A DNA stretch of 64,000 bases from NCBI GenBank assembly GCA_038501195.1, contig JBBPUQ010000001.1, forward strand, positions 5,456,001-5,520,000. Reading direction: 5' to 3'. Shown in pieces: positions 1 to 9,885 of this stretch (the first letter of the stretch is position 1; each line of letters opens with the position of its first letter). The DNA is from Nemania diffusa. Lineage: Eukaryota > Ascomycota > Sordariomycetes > Xylariales > Xylariaceae. A program made the position numbers and the translations under genes. Below the pieces are notes generated by a model. It worked only from the letters and a program-made list of their open reading frames with translations, was not told the origin of the DNA and did not search any database.

Positions 1-570
1 GGTGGTGTTGCGAGTTCGGGAATAAAATGGCTAGACTAGAATCTGGACCGAGTGAGGTGCTCCAGAAAAAAAGAAAAGAAGAGAGGATCCCTATTTGATT
101 CATGAGCCTTAGTAATGGTAGGTGTTAAGTCCCGATGGGCTGCCATAATATCCGACTCCAAAGCTCGGGAGCGGAAACTCTGCGGGGCCCAAGTGCCAAT
201 CCAATCATTGAGGGTCATATTAAGCCCGACTTAGAGGTTGTGCAATTAGATCCTTTGAAAGAGGTTCATAGTTGTACAAACCCCTCTGGCATTGAATATA
301 GTATATATATTCCGTATGCTATCTTGTTTTCCAAATCATTTCCCCTTCATAAATCAACTTGTTCATAAGTAACTCTAGGGTAATCCCTGCGCCCCCTCTC
401 AAAGTCGTAGCTCCGTCATCCCCTCTGATCTATCTCGGCAACTTTTACAACCGCTTTAAAGCATCACTTTGGAACCGGGCAGTGTTACAATTCACTTACA
501 ATTCACTGCAGCAAAAGAAGATATTCGATATTCGATATTCTATCCTACCTCTCAAATTAACTAACTCATC
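1..570. other. 5' flank of the beta-hydroxyacid dehydrogenase gene
   Basis: No gene can be supported here. The last 250 bases are pyrimidine-rich and contain short direct repeats (attcgatattcgatattc near 524-541), which fits a promoter and 5' leader for the gene starting at 571. A 60-codon minus-strand open frame at 36-218 has no recognisable similarity. Confidence 0.5.
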
Positions 571-1652
571 ATGGCGCCTCAACTGATGTGGATTGGCCTG
601 GGCAACATGGGCAGGGTGAGTCCGAGTTCCAATGACGTAACATGCCGAACTCACTAAACTCACACATGAAACAGGGGATGTGCAAGAACTTGGTTGAAAA
701 GGGCAACCTAGAGAAGCCCCTCATCCTCTACAACCGGACCAAGAAGCGCGCCGAAGACCTGGCGGCGACCCTCCCGGCGGGCAAGACGGAGGTGGTCGAC
801 AGCATCGCGGAGGGCGTGAAGAAGGCCGACATCATCTTCACCATCGTCAGCAACGATGCGGCCGTGAAGGAGACCATCGGCGCCATCCTCGAGTCCGACG
901 TCAAGGGCAAGCTGGTCGTCGAGTGCTCGACCATCCACCCCGACATGACGAACCAGGTCGCGCAGGACGTGCTGGCCAAGGGCGCCGAGTTCATCGCCTC
1001 CCCCGTCTTCGGCGCCCCGGCTGCGGCGGCCGCGGGCGCGCTCGTGTAAGTACCTACCTACCTACGTACTTTATTCCCCATGACTCTTTACATTACGAAG
1101 ACGCCGGCCAAACGGGAACTCCCACTAACCCCTTTTCCCAGCTTCGTCCCAGCAGGCCCCAAAGCAGCGATCGCCAAGCTGCGCCCGTACACCACAGGCG
1201 TCATGGGCCGCGGCGAGATCCCCTTCGAGGACCAGCCCTACGCCACCGCGCTCAAGCTCAAGCTGCTGGGCAACTCGTTCGTGATCAACGCGGTGGCCGT
1301 GCTCGGCGAGGGGCTCGCGCTGGGCGAGAAGAGCGGCGTGGGCGTGGCGGCGGTGCAGAAGCTCGCGGACCTCATGTTCGGGGGCGTCTACAGCAGCTAC
1401 GCGGAGCGCATGATCCAGGGCACGTACTGGAAGATGGCGGAGCCGCTCTTCTCCGCCGACAACGCGCGCAAGGACATCGGGCACGCCGTCAGCCTCGCCG
1501 AGTCCGTGGGGGTCGACCTGCGGCTCGCGAAGCAGGCGGACGAGTACCTCAAGGTCGTGGCGGCGCACGCGGGGGGCGCCAAGGGGGATATTGCTGGGAT
1601 TTACGGCGCCGTGAGGAAGGAGAATGGGCTGAAGTTTGAGAATGATGCTTAA
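571..1652 (+). CDS. beta-hydroxyacid dehydrogenase (3-hydroxyisobutyrate dehydrogenase/GLYR1-like)
   Basis: Predicted NAD(P)-dependent oxidoreductase of the 6-phosphogluconate dehydrogenase / 3-hydroxyisobutyrate dehydrogenase superfamily, 308 residues. Exons are 571-615, 675-1045 and 1142-1652, joined by GT-AG introns of 59 and 96 bases. Exon 1 encodes the start of the Rossmann fold, so the dinucleotide-binding motif WIGLGNMG-R|GM spans the first intron. The middle has the typical IIFTIVSNDAAV and VECSTIHPD segments. Near residue 180 is the KLLGN motif, whose Lys and Asn form the active site in this family; a C-terminal all-helical NAD_binding_11-type domain follows. In place of the usual substrate-loop glycines (D-x-P-V-S-G-G) it has SPVFGAPAAA, so substrate choice may differ from true 3-hydroxyisobutyrate dehydrogenase. 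Codon use is strongly GC-ending. Family call is firm; the exact substrate is unknown. Confidence 0.9.
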
Positions 1653-2061
1653 GATTAGAGATGTTTGCTTGTAGTCTAAACATGGTAACTCTAAAATAGT
1701 GGAATTTTATAAATCTCAATGTTAAAAAGTGTATGTAATGTATTATGTTCGGCTTTCCATGTATTAAAGTATACGCATTTAATATACTATGTACTGTAGA
1801 ATACCAGGGGATACCTCCCGGGTAGGACTTGTAGGGTACCTAGGCTAGTGCCATCGAATGACTAAGCATTATCTTGGCGCTGTAGCTTGACCGTGCATAC
1901 TGTACCAGCGTAATCTAGGTCCAACATCTAGGCAGCTCGATCCGACATAACGAGCTCGACAAAACCCGTTTCCGTCGCATCCTATCCTCGATATCTGTAC
2001 CGTACATAATAACCGAGCACGTCCAATTACCGGAACGACCTCGAATTACAAGTTGATAACC
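1653..2061. other. intergenic, tandem same-strand genes
   Basis: AT-rich 3' flank of the dehydrogenase followed by the vma9 promoter. Contains one of the dispersed TAGGTA-type short palindromes (near 1830-1845). No gene seen. Confidence 0.5.
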
Positions 2062-2580
2062 ATGGCGCAAGGGTACGTCTGCCAATTCAATCTCCTTGAG
2101 ATGTCTGCTACTACGGCTAGTCGACTCGTCGACATACTGGGAAAATAACGAGAGCAGACAATAATTTCGGGGTTAGCTAACATTGTATGATCTACGGCAT
2201 AGATACAGCGTCTTCATCGGCCTGGTCATCGTGGCCGCTATGTGCGTCGCCGCATGGTTCCTATCACCAAAGGGCGAGAACCAGACGTAAGTAACCTCCC
2301 CGCAGTCCCCGGATCCCAGCACGACCACCACGAGCGGAGGAATAGATGGAAAGATGCAGCAGAGCTGCAATGGGACGGAAGCAAGAGAAGACGGAAAAGA
2401 GGCCCACTGGGCGAAAGAACAAGGAGCTGACGTGACCACGACGATAGGACCTGGCGCTCGTCGCTCATCATCGCCTTCGTCAGCTGCTACCTGATGTGGT
2501 TCATCACCTTCATGGCGCAGCTGCACCCGCTGATCGAGCCTCGCCGGTCGGACATCAGGGCCGGGTTCCAGCACGAATAG
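2062..2580 (+). CDS. vma9: V-type proton ATPase subunit e (Vma9)
   Basis: Small hydrophobic V0-sector subunit needed for assembly of the vacuolar proton pump in ER/vacuolar membranes. It is a 75-residue protein from three exons: 2062-2072, 2203-2286 and 2448-2580. Its size matches the family (about 70-80 residues). Exon 1 encodes only MAQG plus part of the next codon. Two membrane segments are visible: YSVFIGLVIVAAMCVAAWFL (residues about 5-24) and, after the conserved SPKGENQT loop, SLIIAFVSCYLMWFITFMAQ (about 36-55). They are followed by the diagnostic LHPLIEP tail. The gene is too broken by introns to appear as one reading frame. All splice sites are canonical and the frame closes at TAG. 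Confidence 0.92.
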
Positions 2581-3305
2581 CGGGTGGCGCGGCGATACTA
2601 TAGACATCACACCACACCCCTACATCGAGATCTCTATATGCTCTACTGCCCTCCTACACACACAACCTCTTGCTACCATCTCGCAATATAGACACGACGC
2701 GACACAGCGATACTACCCTACACTAATACACCCGACTCGAAGCAAACGCTTATCCCACACTCATCAGAGAACGGGGAAATCAGTTTTTGGACCTGGACAC
2801 GGAAGAGATTCGTGGGACTTGAATAGAAAAAGCCCAGGTGGAAGACACGGTTTACCGAACGCAGAATATGTATCAACAACCAACCAACCACATACCAGCA
2901 TCAACATTTTCCTACCCCATCTTTCCTCCTGTCTTCATCATAGACAGGAGCGAAGCCATTTTCTCGGGCGTTCGGGGGAAACGGGGTGGAGCAAAGAAAG
3001 AAAGAAAGGAAGGACTTATGTACTCGCGCCTCTCATCTGAAGCGCGTGTAGATTAATTAGGTCGAAGACATGCCTTGCCTCTGCTAGCTAGTCGGTAGGC
3101 GGGCGGGCTCATATCTAGATGTACAATGCGAATTTTTAATAATGGTATTGATCGGATGTTCCGTGACACTGGACTAGAAAAGCAGATATTCACACCAAGG
3201 GCAAAAAAAAAAACAGCTAGACACAGAAGCTCAGATTCGCTCGCTAAATAGGACTCATATACAACATCTAGATTATTCCCCCAACTGTTCCGTCTCGAAG
3301 CCCGG
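2581..3305. other. convergent 3' flanks of vma9 and arv1
   Basis: About 0.7 kb between two genes pointing at each other. It holds CA/CT-rich simple sequence (2640-2760, 2880-2930) and an A11-type run near 3200. No coding region can be supported. Confidence 0.45.
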
Positions 3306-4567
3306 TCACCCAACCGCCAACCTACCCCCCCACTCCCTCGCCCTCCCCAGCAGCGCCCACAGCGCGCGCCCATCATCCCCCGCCGCACCCCCCGTAACCG
3401 AGGCATACGAGTACGAGTCCGCGGCGCCAGCAGCATCGTGGAGCCCCACACACCACAGTATCGCGCGGCCGACCAGCCAGCGGGCCACAGCGCCCGCAGC
3501 AGCGAGCACGACGGCGACGCCGTAGCCGCAGTCGAGGAGGATCTTGAGGGCCTCGACGTTGTTCGCGACGACGGCCCAGCCGAGCGAGCGCGCGGCGGCG
3601 GGGACGTCGTAGTCCCAGATGACCATGAGGATCGGGAACAGCTTCGTGCTGCTCGACACGAGGAGGGCTGTTGAGACCGAGTTGGGGCGCGGGAAGCGGG
3701 GGAGGAGGTTGGTGAGGGGGAGGGGGAGGCGGGGGAGGAGGTCAGGAAGCGGATGCTGAGGTGGAAGGCGAGGGTTGAGAAGGTGCAGAGGATTACTGCT
3801 CGTGAGGACTTGGGTGTTAGTAGACTGGCTTGTTTTTCTTCACTTGGCTTTGGGGGGGAAGGGGAGGAAAAGGGGGATAGGGAAAGGGGAACGAGGGCTG
3901 GCGTACAGAAGAATATGTATTGGAATACGATGGGCTGCTCGGCTAGAGCCCCTAGGTTACTCCCCCCTTTCGACGCGGCGCCTGATGTTGAGGACTCTGG
4001 AACGACTTGCTTCTCGATGCGCGCCCATGTTAGGTAGACGTCGAATAGGAGTAGGAGGGTGCCGAGGCGTATTACGGATGGCTATGATGGCGCCTAGTTA
4101 GCAACTTGTCTAATCATTGTCTTGTTATATAGCTTTGTCTGCTTATACTAGCTCCATTCGTGCGCATAGATTGGAAGTCGAGCTCGGATGCTCGATTTAG
4201 GGAGAGGAGAGGCGGAGGAGACGTACATCGAATTTATCGCCATCGCGCATCAATGTGTTGTGTAGAAGATGGCGATATACCTGTTGGAATCTCCGTTAGC
4301 CGTACATTTCAACATACCCCTTTGCACTTATGGGATTCCATTCCGCGCACAGATCCCGCAAGAAACGAGCGATGGAGAACCTACCTGCGGCTTGATCAAG
4401 ACCAAATCGATAAATAGCACCACAAAGTCGTGCTCGACATACTTGTCGCAGAACCGCCCGCAGTTCCGGCACACCGTGAGCCGGATATTCGAGCTCGCGT
4501 CGCCGACGCCCGAGTACTGCGTCCAGAGCGTCCGGACGGGGTGCCGGCACTCGATGCAGATGGGCAT
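3306..4567 (-). CDS. arv1: ARV1 lipid-homeostasis protein, apparent frameshift
   Basis: ER membrane protein that affects sterol/sphingolipid distribution and GPI-anchor synthesis. Exon 1 (4567-4385) carries the ARV1 homology domain with the zinc-binding pattern CIEC...VCRNC (residues 4-7 and about 33-36) and KYVEHDFVVLFIDLVLIKPQ. Exon 2 (4280-4227) gives VYRHLLHNTLMRDGDKFD. Exon 3 (4081-3907) gives PSVIRLGTLLLLFDVYLTWA. Exon 4 starts best at 3798 and reads into a transmembrane segment, VILCTFSTLAFHLSIR. The conserved C-terminal half (STALLVSSSTKLFPILMVIW, KILLDCGY) lies in another frame that stops at 3306. The switch falls in a G-rich stretch (about 3697-3750 on the plus strand) with no usable splice sites, and one missing base would restore the frame. 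Identity is certain; whether the shift is real or an assembly error cannot be told from one sequence. Confidence 0.82.
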
Positions 4568-5728
4568 CGTGGGTTGCGTGCGTTGCGCGCGTGTGTAATA
4601 TCCCCTCTCTTCTCCCGCTAGCTCTCCTGGTATATTTCTTTCTTTCCTTCTTTCTTCCCCTTGGATGGTCGTACGTGTGTATATACAGGCGTAGTTGTCG
4701 TGTATTCTCTGCTGCAAATGAGAGCGCAACCCCTCCAGCTGTCCCCTTTCCCGTCGTGATTGGAGGTTCGTAGTAGCCGAGCGATCGCCTATCCTCTAAT
4801 CTAGTCCGTAGTTGAATCGCAGGAATTCAGAGAGCCGCCAGTTGGTATATAACAGACTCCGTTTAAATGGCCCAGGCGCAAAGTATGCAAAGTAGCGCAG
4901 TCCTTCTTCCTCGTTGCCCCTCTAGATTTCGCTATATGGAGACAAGGTCGAGAGCGCGCGCCGGGATTCCCATTCTGATGCGGGTATGGACGCGACGGAG
5001 CGCAGTGCGATTTTCGTTCAGCGGGAATAGAGAATCGGCTTAAAAATCGAAAGGCGCGTCGTTGGGAAGAGCAAGTTTCTTCTATAAATGTCTAGGTAGT
5101 TTATGATATAATTGGGGAAAGTAGTGAAGCTTCCGTACTTGCTCCCCTCGGTACGTTCCTGAGTTGGGATGGAAGCTGTCATATCTCTTATCTTATCAGC
5201 CGGGTTGTCGTATCACTATTGTCAACCAACTCAAGAGACGTTGATCAAATCGAGCACTCCAATACAATTAAACTAATGCGCGAAAGCGACAGTACGATTA
5301 AAATCTAGTGCTCTTGGGAGTAATTTTTACATATCTTAAGCGTCTTGAATAAACCCCTATTTATAGGTAACAGTATCTTGCATTAGAGATACTATGAAAT
5401 GTAAAACTGAAAAGTATAATAAGCGGTCCAAATTGCCATTAATCACGGCAGACCATGCCATCTAGACTCAGAAAACGCCCTCTACTCCATGCAGCAGATA
5501 GGAAGAATAAAGCTGTGGGTGACGATGTGACGAGTATATACAAAATATAAATAAAAACAAGGCACGCTCGTCTTGCCCAACCCCCCGAAAAACGCCGTCA
5601 ATGATGCAGACTACACCGTTCCTAACACGTGAGGAGGAGGCCTAGGTAGAGAGTAGGTAGTCTATGAGTAATTTGGAAGAACCATCTAAAAGCCGTTCAA
5701 AAATTTGCATTACTGCGTCAAATCGTCT
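4568..5728. other. intergenic, arv1 promoter and 3' flank of the LysM gene
   Basis: 1.16 kb between two minus-strand genes. The part near 4568-4780 is pyrimidine-rich, as expected upstream of arv1. The rest is AT-rich 3' flank. No reading frame with family features was seen on either strand. Confidence 0.45.
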
Positions 5729-7666
5729 TTAATCCGCCTTCTTCCCTTTTCCGCCGACTCCCGTGAGCGCCGTTGAACGTCCGCGCATGAACGCGGCCCC
5801 TTCTCCATCGCTTCGGCTAGTCGAGCCATGTATAGTTTGTTCTGAAAGACTGCCGTGCGAAGGCCCACCGAACCCCCCAATTGGTCGTCCGTCGTCACTG
5901 GTAGTGTCAGCTAATTCGATGAGATCGAGGTCGTCCATAGGCTTCCGTAGCGAGCCAAGTATTGGTGTGCTAGGCCGCTTGGCCCACGCCCCGCGTACCC
6001 AGGTCTCGATCGATGCCGCAGCCTGCTCGAGGCCCAAGCCATTCCGTGCAGGGACCACCACCTCGCGCCCTTCTTCAAACGGGCTCTCTACAATGCCTGA
6101 GCTTTCCTCCGTCGACTTCGAAAATCCAAAATGGGCAGTTTCGGATCCCATGACGGACATCGAGGGCAGTGAATCGATGTTGAAGCCAGGAAGCCGCTTG
6201 TTGACCCACGTGTTGAAGGAATCTGTGGCTGGACCCGGCGCTTTGACGCTCTTTCCCATCGATCCCACACCTCCTGGTTTGCGCAACCACGCTGGAACGC
6301 CTTCCATCTGCCCTATACTGTTGCCCCGGCTTCGACCAGATGCAGGGGAACCGAGGCTCAGACTCGAGGCCGTTGGCCTTGCGCTCATCGTGCTCTGTCG
6401 CCTAGATGAAACCCCGCAAGGACTGTCCGCAATGCCAGAAGTGTTCGAAATAGCTTTTGATAGTTCAAGGGACTGGCGGGGAGTCGAGAGGGTCGAAACA
6501 GTATGGATACTCTTCTTTCTTCTCGGTGGGAAATATCCCACTGCTGTTCGCTTGACCCTCACTATCTCCACTGGTTCTTGTAGTGAATCAAGTTTCACCC
6601 ATCGTACATGTATCCAGGGTCGTTCATCAGCCTCTTGCTCTAAATGCCCGGTCGTCTTCCCGTTCAAGGACCCGAAGTAGTCGTCGTGTAGTCGTTGTTG
6701 TGAGTCTGCGGTGGACCGGCCAAAGCTGTTAGGATCATAATCTTGGGGTGTTGTAGCCAGGTGGTCAATCTTTTGAGAGGAAAAGGAAGGAGGATCACAC
6801 GGCCTGCCCTTGGTCTCGCAAGCATCCACGGGAATCAGGAGGTGCTTCCGGACTTGTATATTGTCTCGCGACCATAGACCATTGATCTTGCGAAATGCAT
6901 GTTCCATGCACCTGTACCGGAGGATGATGCCGGCGTAAGTGTCCGTAGGCTGCACGTAGTGCAAATATACCAAGAATTCTTCTATGACCGGCTGGCTTAC
7001 ACTGCGTAAGTTTTCATCTGAGTTCCTCCTCTTAAATTTACCTGCGACATCTAAACCCCCATTTACTCCGTCATGGCTCTCTAAAACACTGGCCTTCTTC
7101 CTCGCTATTAATTGCGCCTCTCGTTCGGCGAGAGAGCCGGCGGCGATGTCTCCCGGCGCGGGGCGCGAATTCGATAGAGGAGCGGGCCCCCATGTCTCGG
7201 ATGCTTTGCGCGTCAAGGTATTCATCCCTCCAAAGCCTTTCCAGAAGGGTTTCGTTTGTGGCTTAGGGCCGCTCCTACTATTGGGTCGCGAAGGCTCGCT
7301 ACTATACCCGCCGCCGTCCAGTAGGGAAGTAGCAAAGTCCTGAACGGATGACCAGTTGGGCGTCCATGAGCCTTCGAGCAGACCGCGAGAGAAAGACTCG
7401 TTGAGGGGACTAGATAGTCCGCCGGGCTGGAGCTTAGTGTTGGTGAGACGCGCCGAGGGCATGGGACTCACCCCTCGTCTGGGCGAGGAGCTTTGGCCCG
7501 AGGATTGGCCAAATGCACTTGCTACGGTATCGGATGGATCATTATTGCCACGAGGCACTCTCCTGTTCCTCGGCCGTGCAGCTGTGGGATTGTCGACACC
7601 GGCCGGGGTCAATGCCGTCGAGGACCTCAAGACGGAAGGTTGCGATGTCCGGCTGGAGTCGGTCAT
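5729..7666 (-). CDS. intracellular LysM-domain protein, low-complexity flanks
   Basis: Intronless frame of 645 codons starting at a true ATG (7666). The N-terminal 220 residues are Ser/Pro/Arg-rich and likely disordered. A single LysM-type module lies at about residues 230-281: EEFLVYLHYVQPTDTYAGIILRYRC-type start, then NGLWSRDNIQVRKHLLIPVDAC. The C-terminal half is again Ser-rich and basic, with PPRRKKS. There is no signal peptide, so unlike secreted LysM chitin-binding effectors it is probably cytoplasmic, resembling fungal proteins that carry an eukaryotic intracellular LysM. Residues 345-375 (WIHVRWVKLDSLQEPVEIVRVKR region) are a second ordered-looking block. Its function is unknown. The real-gene call is strong because the frame is long and free of stops. 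Confidence 0.8.
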   Translation of the reverse strand: MTDSSRTSQPSVLRSSTALTPAGVDNPTAARPRNRRVPRGNNDPSDTVASAFGQSSGQSSSPRRGVSPMPSARLTNTKLQPGGLSSPLNESFSRGLLEGSWTPNWSSVQDFATSLLDGGGYSSEPSRPNSRSGPKPQTKPFWKGFGGMNTLTRKASETWGPAPLSNSRPAPGDIAAGSLAEREAQLIARKKASVLESHDGVNGGLDVAGKFKRRNSDENLRSVSQPVIEEFLVYLHYVQPTDTYAGIILRYRCMEHAFRKINGLWSRDNIQVRKHLLIPVDACETKGRPCDPPSFSSQKIDHLATTPQDYDPNSFGRSTADSQQRLHDDYFGSLNGKTTGHLEQEADERPWIHVRWVKLDSLQEPVEIVRVKRTAVGYFPPRRKKSIHTVSTLSTPRQSLELSKAISNTSGIADSPCGVSSRRQSTMSARPTASSLSLGSPASGRSRGNSIGQMEGVPAWLRKPGGVGSMGKSVKAPGPATDSFNTWVNKRLPGFNIDSLPSMSVMGSETAHFGFSKSTEESSGIVESPFEEGREVVVPARNGLGLEQAAASIETWVRGAWAKRPSTPILGSLRKPMDDLDLIELADTTSDDGRPIGGFGGPSHGSLSEQTIHGSTSRSDGEGAAFMRGRSTALTGVGGKGKKAD

Positions 7667-9803
7667 CCTTCCACAATCCAGGGGCGGACGGCAAGGAGAT
7701 TATAGACCGAGAGACACGGTTGGTATCCGCACGAAGCGGGCCAGAAGGCAAAGGCGCATCAAAGCTGTGAACGGTAACGACGGTTTGTGTAGTGAGATCA
7801 CATTGGGTTTCGGCTTGCAATCGGACTTGAACTTGGGGCTCGTAGGGGAGAATGAGGTCGAGGTTCGATGACCTTATCGGTAGTGATAGGTAGTAGGTAG
7901 GTTACCTGGTATACTGTGTAGGGATACAGGAGGAGCGAGCAAGGATAGCCAGGCTAGAAAAAGAACAGGCGAAATTAGCTGGTCGTTGGCCGCGCGTGGG
8001 TAGGTATGTAGGTATGTGCAGCGGGTCAATTCTGTAGTTATTATAGGTACCTCACCAGAGCAGATAGTGAGTTTCGTCGTGGTGATAGCGCTGTGGGTTA
8101 GCGCTCAATAGCATAGGTAGGGTATACCTAGACTTTGCCCATTTGAGGGTTATTAGGATGTTGGTAGGTATGTAGGTTTGGTACAATAACTCTCAGAAGA
8201 CCGAAGAGCTTACGAATACAGTTCGAGCGAGTAAGAGGAACGGCCGAGAAGAATTTTGAGATTCCTCTTCAACTACCTCTGCGACGAATGTTAATTCGTC
8301 AGCCAACTACGGTACATATGCCGTTTGCCGAATGAGGATTCCAGAGCCAGGACATGCGTGTCCTATTCGAGAATGTCTTGGTTCTGTAAGTGGGCTGACC
8401 GTGGAACCTCTTGGCCCCCACTACGACCTATCTAGGAACCTCTATCAACTCTGTGATAGGTTTTACAGGTGGTATGTGTAGGTATCTGGGTACGTACCTA
8501 CCCAGTCTAGGTACTTACTGAATCACGCTTTGAGCCTAAACTGCAGTTTCATGAGCTAGCAAAAGCATGCATTAGGTAATCTCTAATACGTGACATACTA
8601 TGGTGATCATAAATTGAAGGTGAAAAGGAAACAGCTGGGCAGGCTGGGGATAGAGGTCTTGAGATAAAATTGAAGTCTCCATATAAGAGACAATCTTATA
8701 CTGCTTGCGACTTAGTTGCTATATAATTTACCAATTAGGTAGTACCAGGTATCTACCTAATTAGCTCATCATCTCATATGAAACTCTCAGTATCGTTATT
8801 ACACAGCTTTTAGAGTAGCTGCTATTTGTGGTTCCTAGTATAGTTACTATACATCTCTCCCAGCGTATCTGCTCATATTTATGCTTAGGGGTGGGTATTA
8901 GGCGAGGAAGGATTCCAGCTAGAAATATTGAAGGTTATGATGGTCACTCTTGTGAGCGAAAAGGCGGTCGCAGAATAAGGCTGGTGCACTACCTTGCGAG
9001 TATATCTTATCGTGGTCAGGATTCGGCTTGTTGTCTACTAAAAGTCTACACAATATCAAGGAGGATATTTGTCCTACCTATTATATCAGCGACGAGGGGC
9101 TCTACTAACCTTGATTCTGGTTAGTCCGGACACCAAGACAATCAGATACTTAATGACTGTGATTATAGTTCTCTCAGAATTGGAGACATTGGTAGACTGG
9201 TGCCTCGATAAGTGTATGTAGAAGCAAGGAGACTGGCAAGAATTTAGCAGAAAAGCAGGCAAGAGATTTGTCCGACACCATGAGTTCGTAGATCGCCTAA
9301 GCGATCAATTTGTACGATAAATTCGCTGTGCTTAGCCAGCCTGCTCATTAGGATGAAAGATCAGGGCTCTGGATTAGTAGTAACTGGCATATTTGATCAG
9401 AAGACTACACTACCTGCCTTTTTCTCAACACACGAGCTCGTCAACTTACAGAGCCGCGAGAGATATAGTGTCAACAGATTAAGCTGCGGCTTTGACAGTA
9501 TGTGAGCCATTGGTATATAATCGGATTTAATTAGATCCTATAGAGAATGATCGGATGGAGTGGGTCGCCAACACAGAAGATGCCACAATCAACTAATGGC
9601 AATCAATGTGCACGCCGATGCGACAATATACCGTCCGGAAGATTTATAAACAACAATTTAAACAAAATCACGGAGGTTAAAGAGAATCGGTGAATTCTGT
9701 TAAACGCTGGACAACTTAGATCTACTTATCGCTTATCTACTGCAGGGGTATGTAACGATTGGTCTTGTTTCGCATTACGGAGCCGGATTTCAATCACCAA
9801 GGA
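7667..9803. other. gene-free stretch with dispersed TAGGTA motifs
   Basis: 2.1 kb without a supportable gene. The first 900 bases, upstream of the LysM gene, are dense in short TAGGTA/TACCTA words (for example near 7890-7905, 8005-8050, 8485-8520 and 8730-8760). The remaining part is moderately AT-rich with stops in all frames; a 98-codon plus frame at 8828-9124 looks non-coding. Confidence 0.5.
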
Positions 9804-9877
9804 TCCTCGGTGGCGCAATTGGCTAGCGCGTCTGACTGTTAATCAGGAGGTTGAAAGTTCGAGCCTTTCCCGGGGAG
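9804..9877 (+). tRNA. tRNA-Asn(GTT)
   Basis: A complete 74-base cloverleaf can be folded by eye. The seven-pair acceptor stem is TCCTCGG with CCGGGGA (one U-G pair) and discriminator G at 9877. The D arm is GCGC...GCGC. The anticodon stem is TCTGA/TCAGG around loop CTGTTAA, giving anticodon GTT. The T stem is GAAAG/CTTTC around TTCGAGC. The internal box B (GTTCGAGCC) is intact. There is no intron. An identical copy lies on the opposite strand at 13041-13114. Confidence 0.95.
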
Positions 9878-9880
9878 TTC

Positions 9881-9885
9881 TTTTT
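9881..9885 (+). terminator. Pol III oligo-T terminator of tRNA-Asn
   Basis: A run of five T residues begins four bases after the discriminator base of the plus-strand tRNA-Asn, the usual RNA polymerase III stop signal. Confidence 0.7.

Noticed and set aside
36..218. 60-codon minus-strand frame at the left edge
   Set aside because: No recognisable domain, signal peptide or splice context; it could at most be an exon of a gene outside the window.
708..1639. Long open frames on both strands overlapping the first dehydrogenase gene
   Set aside because: GC-rich third positions of the real gene remove stops from the other frames. Their products are Arg/Gly/Asp-rich with no domain.
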